A DNA stretch of 31,032 nt from an uncultured Duncaniella sp. (GTDB lineage Bacteria; Bacteroidota; Bacteroidia; Bacteroidales; Muribaculaceae): positions 1 through 31,032 of the forward strand of contig CAJURI010000027.1 in the NCBI GenBank assembly GCA_910588795.1, written 5' to 3'. The notes beneath the pieces are model-generated. The model did not search any database and had not been told where the DNA came from. It saw only the letters and a program-made list of their open reading frames with translations. Below, in pieces: positions 24,239-31,032 of this stretch. The position numbers were made by a program, and so were the translations under genes. Numbering within the stretch: the stretch's first letter is position 1; each line of letters begins with the position of its first letter.

Positions 24239-25345
24239 CTACATTCCGGAATCTATGGTGGAAAGGGCGTAGACGTAGGCTCCGGCCGAGATGGCCTGTG
24301 ATGCTCCGAGCTTGCTGACTATGAGTCCGGTCCGTTTCACGGGATCGTAGGTTACGGTCCTGTCGGTGCCGTAGACGGGTATGAGCCTCGGCTCCCCTTT
24401 GACGAATTCGGCAAATTCGGCATCATCGTCAAGGTCGAATACTCTGGGTTGTACGCGGCTTACGCTTTCGCCAGACACTGTGGCGAGCGAGGAGCGCATT
24501 TCGCGCAGGAGCGCGGGCTTGATATACTTCATCGCGCCTGTGAGCCCTCCTCCTACCACTATGAGCGAGTCGGTGAGTGTCACGGCCGTGGCGAAGGCGT
24601 CGCCGGCTATTTCACCAAACAGTTCGAATGCCTGCTTTGCGGCTTCCGGATCGCCGGGCTTTTTGCCTTCGGCAATGAGGAATATGTCGTAGGGGGTGAG
24701 TGCGGAGTCATCAGCCGATCCTGTCAGGCGGGCGTATTCCCTGCGTATGGCGCGTATGGATGCCCCTTCCTCGGCTATTATGCCGGGCTGCCGTTTGTTG
24801 CGCAGACAGAAGGTCTCGACGCATGAGTTGTTGCCGAGATTGAGCTTCCCGCCTATCACGGAGCCTATGCCAAGCCCGGTGCCGAAGGTGTAGCCCAGAA
24901 GATTGGAGTAGCGGTGTTTGCCTCCGAGCGCGCTGATGCGTGCGTTTATGTCGCACAGCGCGCCTACCGATGCTTCACCGAAGGCGAACAGGTCGCCGTC
25001 GTTGTTGATGAACACCGGTATGCCGAATTTGCTTTCGAGGAATGGCCCGAGAGCCACGCCGTTGCGGAACGACGGGAAGTTGGGGAGCCATCCTCCGATA
25101 ATTCCGGCCCTGTAGTCGGCAGGTCCGGGGAATGCGAAGCTGATTGCTACGGGGCGTTCATCAAGCTTGGATATCACTTCCTCAAAGCCTTTTACCATGG
25201 TGGAGAGGCACAGGTCGAGATCGTGTGACCCGGAGGGGTATGTGACCGGATCGACGATGAACTTGCATCCGCGCATCGCGCTGAACACGAAGTTGGTGCC
25301 TCCGGCATCAAGGGTTATGACTGTACGTTTGTCGTTGCGGTACAT
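24239..25345 (-). CDS. ROK-family sugar kinase or regulator-like protein
   Basis: This 368-residue cytoplasmic protein has the ASKHA-fold motifs of the ROK family: the phosphate loop TLDAGGTNFVFSA near residues 11-23, SFAFPGPADYRAGII, the catalytic-Asp region FGIPVFINNDGDLFAFGEA, GYTFGTGLGIGSVIGGKL and VVGGGLTGAMKYI. No helix-turn-helix precedes it, so kinase is more likely than repressor. The usual ROK zinc motif (CxCGxxGCxE) is not seen; the corresponding stretch reads SCVETFCLRNKRQPG, so metal binding and substrate range may differ. It starts 12 nt after the DUF4861-like gene and is the last gene of the GH88 cassette. I infer that it phosphorylates a sugar released by the cluster's hydrolases; which sugar cannot be told. 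Confidence 0.85.
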   Translation of the reverse strand: MYRNDKRTVITLDAGGTNFVFSAMRGCKFIVDPVTYPSGSHDLDLCLSTMVKGFEEVISKLDERPVAISFAFPGPADYRAGIIGGWLPNFPSFRNGVALGPFLESKFGIPVFINNDGDLFAFGEASVGALCDINARISALGGKHRYSNLLGYTFGTGLGIGSVIGGKLNLGNNSCVETFCLRNKRQPGIIAEEGASIRAIRREYARLTGSADDSALTPYDIFLIAEGKKPGDPEAAKQAFELFGEIAGDAFATAVTLTDSLIVVGGGLTGAMKYIKPALLREMRSSLATVSGESVSRVQPRVFDLDDDAEFAEFVKGEPRLIPVYGTDRTVTYDPVKRTGLIVSKLGASQAISAGAYVYALSTIDSGM

Positions 25346-25357
25346 TGTGATTCAGAG

Positions 25358-26491
25358 TTAGAAATTCAGTATATATTCCTTCATACCGCTGAGGTCGCTT
25401 ATGCCGCCGGCGCGTGACCATGAGAAGCCCCAGTAGTAGGTGAGAGTGTCGCCGGGATTGTAGCCGGTAATACCGAGTATGTGTCCCTGCTGCTCGCGTG
25501 TGTTGCGTAAGCCGTCGGGGAAGTACACTGCGAGGATAGCCTTGCCGTTGTCCGTGCCTTGTGTGGGATCGGCATATGCGATGAATCCGTTTTCGCTGTC
25601 AAGAATGGCTGGAGAGTCATCGCGCCTCGGCACGCCTGCCGCAATCATGGCCGGCGAGGAGAGCCCGTCGTACCATACTCGGGTGCGGTTGAGTCGTGAC
25701 CCTGCGTCAAGAGTGATGATGCGGTGCTCCACTACCGCGCTGTCGTTGCCTATGACGGCGGGGAGGAAATCCATTGACACGGTGAAGCGCAGAGGCCCGT
25801 TGTCGAGCACCCGGGCTTTGTCATAGCACCATGGGAAGGCTATGGAGTCGGCCGGCATGAGGGCTGCTACACCGGCTCCGAGGGTGGGGCCCACGGCATA
25901 GCAGTCCATCCCTTTTCCATGGTCTATGTGATAGGAGAAGGTCTTTATGTAATCTTCGGCAAGCTGATTGTCGATGGCGCGGAGCGAGTCGACTTTTACC
26001 CATGTGGCTGGGTCTGTCTCCGGACGATAGAGTTCTTCGACCACCAGACCCTTTCCGGGGTATTTGAAGAATATATCGTATCCGAAAGCTTTCTCCCCTT
26101 TGCGCTGTGTCGCGGGGCCGTAGGCCCTGAAGCCTACGAGGTCGTTTTCCCATGCTATGTCGTCGGCCCTTTCGGGGTAGAGGCGTCCGCAGGCCATGGT
26201 TTCGTACTCGGGTTTCCTGTCGGACGGCATGATGGTGTAGGAGCCTTCGCCGGCATGGAATATCAGCAGGGAGTCGTAGGTGATCTGCGAGGGTATCTCC
26301 TTGCCTGAAGGATCCAGCACACGCACATGCTTTGCACCTACGGATTCAAGTATTTCGGAAACAGGGATCTCGACCATCGCGCCTGAGCGTGGTGTGGCGG
26401 AATCGACATTGAGGCTGATATTCCTGTCGCCCGAACATGAGCCCGCCGTGACCAGGAGCGCGGGGAGCATGATATTGACAAGTGTCTTCAT
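25358..26491 (-). CDS. DUF4861-like exported lipoprotein
   Basis: This 377-residue protein has a lipoprotein signal (about 1-18, lipobox TAGSC with Cys about 19). The rest looks like a beta-rich carbohydrate-active fold, with YETMACGRLYPERADDIAWENDLVGFRAYGPA (here in pieces: GRLYPERADDIAWEND and LVGFRAYGPA), FGYDIFFKYPGKGLVVEELY, GMDCYAVGPTLGAGVAAL and YYWGFSWSRAGG. This pattern agrees with my memory of DUF4861 proteins, which often lie beside GH88/GH105 unsaturated-uronidase genes in polysaccharide clusters; that assignment is from recollection and not tested. Its start overlaps the GH88 stop by 4 nt (ATGA), so the two are translated together. No catalytic activity can be assigned with confidence. 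Location is probably periplasmic or outer-membrane anchored. Confidence 0.75.
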   Translation of the reverse strand: MKTLVNIMLPALLVTAGSCSGDRNISLNVDSATPRSGAMVEIPVSEILESVGAKHVRVLDPSGKEIPSQITYDSLLIFHAGEGSYTIMPSDRKPEYETMACGRLYPERADDIAWENDLVGFRAYGPATQRKGEKAFGYDIFFKYPGKGLVVEELYRPETDPATWVKVDSLRAIDNQLAEDYIKTFSYHIDHGKGMDCYAVGPTLGAGVAALMPADSIAFPWCYDKARVLDNGPLRFTVSMDFLPAVIGNDSAVVEHRIITLDAGSRLNRTRVWYDGLSSPAMIAAGVPRRDDSPAILDSENGFIAYADPTQGTDNGKAILAVYFPDGLRNTREQQGHILGITGYNPGDTLTYYWGFSWSRAGGISDLSGMKEYILNF

Positions 26492-27717
26492 CTTTTTGCC
26501 ATGAGTGATGATTCGGATTCGAGTTTCTTCATGCGGGAGAGTGCCTCTATGTAATAGTAGTCGGCATATATTATGGATGCGTCGATCTCGCTGCCGGCAG
26601 GTTTGTGGCCTGTGGAATGGTCGAGGAAGGACGGACGGTGTGCTCCTGACCGGTATGAGTCGGTCGAGAGTGAGGCGAGCATGTGTCTGGCGGCATCCAT
26701 GTAAACGGATTTTTTCTCATCCTGGCAGAACCCCTGAAGCTCGAGAAGGGCGGAAGCCACCACACAGGCTGCCGAGGCGTCGCGCGGGGCGTCGGGGATC
26801 GAAGGGTCGTTGAAGTCCCAGTATGGAATATAGTCGTCGGGGAGTCCGGCGAGATATACGTCGGCCACCTTGCATGCGAAGTCGAGGAAGCGTGGGTCCT
26901 TTGTCTCGCGGTACACTACGGTGTACCCGTATATGGCCCAGGCCTGGCCGCGTGCCCACATCGAGTTGTCAGAGTAGCCCTGATGGGTCATCCCTTTGAT
27001 GAACTCTCCCGAGGTGGGATTGTATACCGCCACGTGATATGACGTGTAGTCGGGACGGAAATGGTGTTTCATGGTGGTCTCGGCATGCTTTACGGCTATG
27101 TCATACAGCCGATGGCTTCCTCCGTTTCTGGCGGCCCAGAAAAGCATCTCGAGGTTGATCATGTTGTCCATTATTGTGTTGTGCCCTCCGAGCATCTCCA
27201 CATTGCGCGGCCATGACAGTATGGTGCCGACGCGGGGGTTGTACAGAGTGGCAAGAGTGTCGGCGGTGTTCAGGATTATCTGCTTGAATTTAGGGTTGTG
27301 AGTCAGCCTGTATCCGTTGCCGTAGCTGCAGAACACCAGAAATCCGAGGTCATGGTCGAATGCCGGACGTTGTGACAGATATTCGAGAGATGCCGTGTAT
27401 CGCTCGGCCTCTTCGCGCACCACTTCGTTGCCGGTCATCTCGTAGTCATACCATAATATACCGGGCCAGAATCCGGCACACCATTCGTCGGGTGTGGCTT
27501 TGCGGCAATGCCATACAGTGTCGGTGGAGGCGATGTTGCGCGGCATCATTGTGTAGTCGGTGGAGTCGGAGCTGAGCTCATGCAGGGAGCGTTCCACCTG
27601 TGCGGCGCAATATTCGAGATCGGCGTCCACGTCGACCTCCACGCTTTCCGCTTCTGCCTGAGTGCAGGATGTGATGATTAACGGGAGTGATATTATTCCG
27701 ATTAGTTTCTTTAACAT
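26488..27717 (-). CDS. GH88-family unsaturated glucuronyl hydrolase-like lipoprotein
   Basis: This 409-residue (alpha/alpha)6-barrel enzyme is expected to remove an unsaturated uronic acid from oligosaccharides made by polysaccharide lyases. It has a lipoprotein signal (lipobox IITSC, Cys 18), then EWCAGFWPGILWYDYE, DHDLGFLVFCSYGNGYRLT with one candidate catalytic Asp near 123, HNTIMDNMINLEMLFWAA with the second near 184, GYSDNSMWARGQAWAIYGY, and YWDFNDPSIPDAPRDASAACV. These positions correspond to the two Asp residues known from the Bacillus UGL enzyme, by family knowledge. It lies 64 nt after GH97 and overlaps the next gene by 4 nt. No polysaccharide lyase is in the window, so the lyase would have to be outside it. 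Confidence 0.92.
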   Translation of the reverse strand: MLKKLIGIISLPLIITSCTQAEAESVEVDVDADLEYCAAQVERSLHELSSDSTDYTMMPRNIASTDTVWHCRKATPDEWCAGFWPGILWYDYEMTGNEVVREEAERYTASLEYLSQRPAFDHDLGFLVFCSYGNGYRLTHNPKFKQIILNTADTLATLYNPRVGTILSWPRNVEMLGGHNTIMDNMINLEMLFWAARNGGSHRLYDIAVKHAETTMKHHFRPDYTSYHVAVYNPTSGEFIKGMTHQGYSDNSMWARGQAWAIYGYTVVYRETKDPRFLDFACKVADVYLAGLPDDYIPYWDFNDPSIPDAPRDASAACVVASALLELQGFCQDEKKSVYMDAARHMLASLSTDSYRSGAHRPSFLDHSTGHKPAGSEIDASIIYADYYYIEALSRMKKLESESSLMAKR

Positions 27718-27781
27718 GGCAAAGTTTTTTCGTGTCTTTTAGTTATGACACTGTAATATACGTACGGCTGCGGGTATATAC

Positions 27782-29650
27782 TCAATGGACGGGGGTGAAT
27801 TTTATTGCCACTCCTCCGCGCGGGGCGAGATCGAACGAGAGGCGGTCGGCCGATGATACCTTTTTAGTGGTGATCCTCACATGGGTGGCTGAATCGACTC
27901 CGGGATCGTCAGTGTATATCTCGGCCGTGTATTTCTTTCCCGGGGTGAGGAACGACAGGTCGATCTCCTCGCGGGAACCGTCATTGCCTGTCATGGCGGC
28001 TGCCCACCAGCATTCGCCCTTGCGCCTGGCCATGCTGATCCCCTTTCCGGGGTATCCGCCGAGCACACGGGTGTCGTCGAATGTGGTCTCGAGGTCCTCG
28101 AACCATTTTATCTCTTTCTCCCCGTGGTAGCGTTCGGGGGTGTCGTACCACAGTATGGTCTGCAGCGGACTGTAGAACACCAGTGATGCGGCCAGCTGGT
28201 GGGCGTGGGTGTTCTTTAGCCGTTTGTCGAAATAGCATATTGTGTAGTCGGCGGCTCCGTTTAGCATTCGTGTGAATGGGAGGGTGACGTTGTGGGTGGC
28301 GTCAGGGAATTCCTCGTTGCCGCATATTCCCTCCTGAGTGAGCAGGTTGGGGTATGTGCGGGAGAATCCCGAGGGGCGGAATTCGTCGTGGATGTTCATC
28401 ATTAGATGATTGTCAGCAGCCTTGCGCACCATGTCGTGAAGCCATGTGGCCCAGCGGTGAGAGGCATACTGGACGAACCCTGACTTGACCCCTGCGATGC
28501 CCCACTTGTTGAGCAGAGGGAAGAGCTCGTCCATCTGTTTCATCAGGGCGTGCTGGTTGACGTAAAGCCATACGCCCACCCCTTTCTCTTTGCCGTAGTC
28601 GATCACCCGCTGCATGTCGAGCTTGTCGACCACCTTGGTGGCGTCACCGTCGTGGCTTGTGCAGGGGAGATACCAGAGCCAGTCGAAGAGCATGTAGGGG
28701 ATGTTGTGCTCGGCGCAGAAGTCGATGTTCCTGAGCCCGGCTTCGGTGGATATGGATGTGCACCGCATGATCTTTCCGGGCTTTACCCAGCTGAAGTCGG
28801 CTGTGGCCCGGGGATTGAGGTTGAGGACTATGTCGTTGTTCTCTATGAGTTCGCCGGGAGTGTCGGCCGTCATGATTATTTTCCATGGAGTGGCATAGTA
28901 GGTGACGATGTCCACAGGGGAGTACATTACCGATCCGAGTGTGCCTTTGCGGTCGCTGCGTGCGGCAAGTTTGGTGAGGCACCAGTCATCCACGTCGGCG
29001 TCAAGCAGTGCTATCCATTTGCCGGAGGGGAGCTCGAGGGTGAGGGCCCGTTCGGCGGGGCGTTTGATGCTGTCGACCGGAGTGTGGTCAAATGCCGCCT
29101 GTGCCCATTTCTCGCTCCAAGCCATGGTGCCTTCGGGGAATGTATAGTCGGTGAGGTCGCCTGTGACCTTGTGGAATATTGCGGCCGGGTGCTCGGGGAA
29201 GAAGTAGCGGAATGCTATCCCCTCGTCGTAGGCTCTCACCTCCACATCGAGGCGGTAGTCGCTCTTGTCCTTTCGCGACATGTGCAGAGTGGCGGAGTTG
29301 AATCGGTCACGCACGGTTGACCGTTCGCCGTACTGCGGATGCCATGTGCTGTCGACCGGCGCGTGGACTGTAACACTGTCCGCCTCAAGCATATCCATCC
29401 AGCAGTCAGGCTGGGCGAGCGTGCGCTTGCCGAGAGCCATTTCCCATACCCAATTGTCCACTTCGAGTCCGGCGCGGGAGGGGAGTATGGTTTCTTCTCC
29501 GTCGATCGTGACTGTGTAGGACAGTTCTTTGCCGGGCTTGGAGAATGTGACGGTGTTCCGCCCGTCGGGAGAGCTTAGTTTCAATGTCTTATCATCGGCT
29601 AAGGACGAGAAGGCGACTATAAACGATAACAAGAAGCACAATTGTTTCAT
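27782..29650 (-). CDS. GH97-family glycoside hydrolase (SusB-like)
   Basis: This 622-residue exported enzyme has a signal peptide (about 1-18), an N-terminal beta-sandwich (about 20-270, LSSPDGRNTVTFS), a TIM barrel (about 275-540) and a C-terminal beta domain, the full GH97 arrangement. Barrel motifs are MLFDWLWYLP, GVGVWLYVNQHAL, WGIAGVKSGFVQ, NIHDEFRPSGFSRTYPNLLTQEGICGNEE and NVTLPFTRMLNGAADYT. Retaining GH97 alpha-galactosidases carry an Asp nucleophile in a KVDFF-type segment; here it reads KSGFV without that Asp, while the Glu residues of HDEFRP and GNEEF are present. By family knowledge this suggests an inverting alpha-glucosidase-like member. A 20-bp tandem repeat lies directly before the start codon. 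The gene is 38 nt downstream of the alpha/beta-hydrolase gene and probably part of one sugar operon. Confidence 0.93.
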   Translation of the reverse strand: MKQLCFLLSFIVAFSSLADDKTLKLSSPDGRNTVTFSKPGKELSYTVTIDGEETILPSRAGLEVDNWVWEMALGKRTLAQPDCWMDMLEADSVTVHAPVDSTWHPQYGERSTVRDRFNSATLHMSRKDKSDYRLDVEVRAYDEGIAFRYFFPEHPAAIFHKVTGDLTDYTFPEGTMAWSEKWAQAAFDHTPVDSIKRPAERALTLELPSGKWIALLDADVDDWCLTKLAARSDRKGTLGSVMYSPVDIVTYYATPWKIIMTADTPGELIENNDIVLNLNPRATADFSWVKPGKIMRCTSISTEAGLRNIDFCAEHNIPYMLFDWLWYLPCTSHDGDATKVVDKLDMQRVIDYGKEKGVGVWLYVNQHALMKQMDELFPLLNKWGIAGVKSGFVQYASHRWATWLHDMVRKAADNHLMMNIHDEFRPSGFSRTYPNLLTQEGICGNEEFPDATHNVTLPFTRMLNGAADYTICYFDKRLKNTHAHQLAASLVFYSPLQTILWYDTPERYHGEKEIKWFEDLETTFDDTRVLGGYPGKGISMARRKGECWWAAAMTGNDGSREEIDLSFLTPGKKYTAEIYTDDPGVDSATHVRITTKKVSSADRLSFDLAPRGGVAIKFTPVH

Positions 29651-29690
29651 GGGTATCTGTTATATTTTGAGGGTATCTGTTATATTTTTA
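29651..29690. repeat. Tandem 20-bp repeat immediately upstream of the GH97 start codon
   Basis: GGGTATCTGTTATATTTTGA (29651-29670) is followed without a gap by GGGTATCTGTTATATTTTTA (29671-29690); the first 18 bases are identical and one base differs overall. On the minus strand it occupies the whole gap before the GH97 ATG at 29650 and covers the stop codon of the upstream hydrolase gene (29688-29690). Confidence 0.9.
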
Positions 29691-31032
29691 TTGAAGTATT
29701 ATTTCTATTTCCTGTACGGTTTCCTTGAAGCGGCAGTCGGAAGGGGCTTCGGCGCACAGTGTTATGCTCCCTCTTCGGCGCGGGTTTTTCCAGGTAGGAT
29801 GATTGCGGTCGACACGGAAACGGTTGTTCCCGAGGGATATGGCCGGTCCGCTGACATATTTCACATCTATCAGTGAATTGTCACGCATATCGGACGGGAC
29901 CGTGCGTGTGCTGTCGGTAAACACGGCGTCGATCCGGAATGTGTCATCGGCATCGGGGGTTATCTTTGTTACAATCTTGCAGTGGCCCTGGGGATTGTAC
30001 TTAATGAGCGTCCTGTCGGGATTGACAAAGCCTATCCATGACTTATGCTTGCCCTCGGTCTCGGCATACCGGGCTTCGGCTGCAGAGGCCATTTCCACGT
30101 CGAAATACCAGAACGCCTCATGCCTGCATCCGGTGTATTTTTCCTGTCGTGCTGGCGCGGGACGCGATGTCTCGCCCGGATGCCAGCGGGCTGCGAGCCA
30201 GCCGTCGGCCGGATTGATCCTGACGAGTTTCCCGTTGACGAGACGTTTTTCAAGTGATTTTTCTATGAAACGGGCCAGATAGGAGGCTGTGCGCTCCGAC
30301 AGGTCGAAATGTCCGCGTCCGGCATCGCCGAGAAAAGATATACAGCTTTCGGGATACATCATGCGGAAAGCGAGCGCGGGGTTTATGCGGGCTTCCCACC
30401 ATTCGTATTCACCCTCGACCATCAGTCCGGGTATGCCGTCGATATTGCGTGTGCGACCCCACTCCACGTTGGAGCGTCCGTAGCCGCACAGGTTGGTCCG
30501 CGGCGCATCGCCATGGTATGATATGATGCAGAGTGTGCGGTTAGGATTCCAGGCGGCGAAATTCCAGGGCATGGTGGCCTGCGCGGAGTGACCGAACGGG
30601 ATCAGCGGCACTGTGGCGAGTTCGGGATGACCGCTTTTTTCAGCCAAAGTCCTGATAAGATTGTCGAACGGCTCCTGTATCCCCTGGTTCACGTCCCATT
30701 CCTGACCGAAACCGGGTGCGATCCACAGCAATGCAACTCCGGCCGAAGCCATGCGCTCGCGGAAGCTCTCCATCTTGAAGAGGGTTTCCTCGTTCATATT
30801 CTGAAAAGCGAACATGAGAGCGTTCACTTTGTCAGTGCCGGGTGCGATCCATAGGAAGCCTTCCGGGGCGGCTCCGTTTTCGGTCGACACAATCCCGTCG
30901 GCCGGGGCGGACCACTGAAAATCAGCGGCTCCTATACAGGATATTCCGGCCAGAAAAACCAAGATCGAGGCGATATATCTTTTCCTGACTTTGACATTTT
31001 TCGAACAAGTTTCCCGGACGGATATTGATAAT
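29688..31032 (-). CDS. Exported alpha/beta-hydrolase-like protein (5' end outside window)
   Basis: The frame is open to the right edge of the window. The only possible start inside it is a TTG at 30962, which would leave a signal peptide without a basic start. The codons just upstream encode KVRKRYIASI leading into LVFLAGISCIGA, a proper signal sequence, so the true start most likely lies beyond 31032. The mature protein (about 410 residues) shows a nucleophile elbow GHSAQ (in LIPFGHSAQATMPWNF) and a late histidine in DAGRGHFDLSERTASYLARFIE, as in alpha/beta-hydrolases, followed by a beta-rich C-terminal part. I do not recognise the precise family; an esterase or related hydrolase acting on glycan side groups is a guess based on the neighbouring GH97 and GH88 genes. 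It precedes GH97 by 37 nt. Confidence 0.75.
   Translation of the reverse strand, partial: LSISVRETCSKNVKVRKRYIASILVFLAGISCIGAADFQWSAPADGIVSTENGAAPEGFLWIAPGTDKVNALMFAFQNMNEETLFKMESFRERMASAGVALLWIAPGFGQEWDVNQGIQEPFDNLIRTLAEKSGHPELATVPLIPFGHSAQATMPWNFAAWNPNRTLCIISYHGDAPRTNLCGYGRSNVEWGRTRNIDGIPGLMVEGEYEWWEARINPALAFRMMYPESCISFLGDAGRGHFDLSERTASYLARFIEKSLEKRLVNGKLVRINPADGWLAARWHPGETSRPAPARQEKYTGCRHEAFWYFDVEMASAAEARYAETEGKHKSWIGFVNPDRTLIKYNPQGHCKIVTKITPDADDTFRIDAVFTDSTRTVPSDMRDNSLIDVKYVSGPAISLGNNRFRVDRNHPTWKNPRRRGSITLCAEAPSDCRFKETVQEIEIILQ

Noticed and set aside
1..31032. CRISPR array, tRNA or rRNA gene, insertion sequence or prophage
   Set aside because: No regular spaced repeats, cloverleaf-like sequence, rRNA core, transposase, integrase or phage protein was seen on either strand.

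Overview
The window looks like chromosomal DNA of a gut-type Bacteroidales bacterium. Signs seen directly are two ECF sigma/FecR/SusC-type regulatory units with an STN signalling domain on the receptor, a SusC/SusD pair, a carbohydrate-degradation cluster (GH97, GH88, a DUF4861-like lipoprotein, a ROK kinase), promoters of the Bacteroidota TAnnTTTG type, and no convincing Shine-Dalgarno sequences. The coding DNA is fairly GC-rich for the order, so a Muribaculaceae-like genome is my guess. That placement is inference, not shown by a marker gene.

Layout, left to right. (1) 29-2603: a SusC-like gene cut off after its N-terminal signalling and regulatory domains, its FecR anti-sigma gene, and a divergent ECF sigma gene. 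(2) 2632-10897: a second, complete unit of the same type. Its sigma gene (+) diverges from fecR, susC, susD and a periplasmic thioredoxin-like gene (all -), and a strong hairpin terminator closes the operon. (3) 10943-17491: a compact histidine operon on the minus strand, hisG-hisD-hisCB-hisH-hisA-hisF-hisIE, in which hisC and the dehydratase part of hisB are one reading frame and no histidinol-phosphate phosphatase is present. (4) 17633-24099: housekeeping genes: yebC, pheT, a TGS-domain/uridine-kinase-like gene (+), def and ruvX, with several hairpins in the intergenic gaps. (5) 24239 to the right edge: a minus-strand sugar cluster reading alpha/beta-hydrolase (5' end probably outside the window), GH97, GH88, DUF4861-like lipoprotein, ROK kinase.

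How they work together. In each regulatory unit an outer-membrane receptor with an STN domain is expected to signal through FecR in the inner membrane to a cytoplasmic ECF sigma factor, which then raises receptor expression. The first unit has kept the signalling part of the receptor but lost the barrel. The his operon covers all steps from ATP/PRPP to histidine except dephosphorylation of histidinol phosphate. The right-hand cluster suggests breakdown of a glycan containing alpha-linked sugars and (unsaturated) uronic acids, with the ROK kinase phosphorylating a released sugar.

I saw no tRNA or rRNA gene, CRISPR array, insertion sequence, integrase or phage gene. No gap without a gene exceeds about 300 bases. 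Most genes are ordinary for the order. The unusual points are the HisC-HisB fusion, the truncated SusC, two perfect tandem repeats sitting directly upstream of start codons, and a cluster of hairpins between the kinase gene and def.
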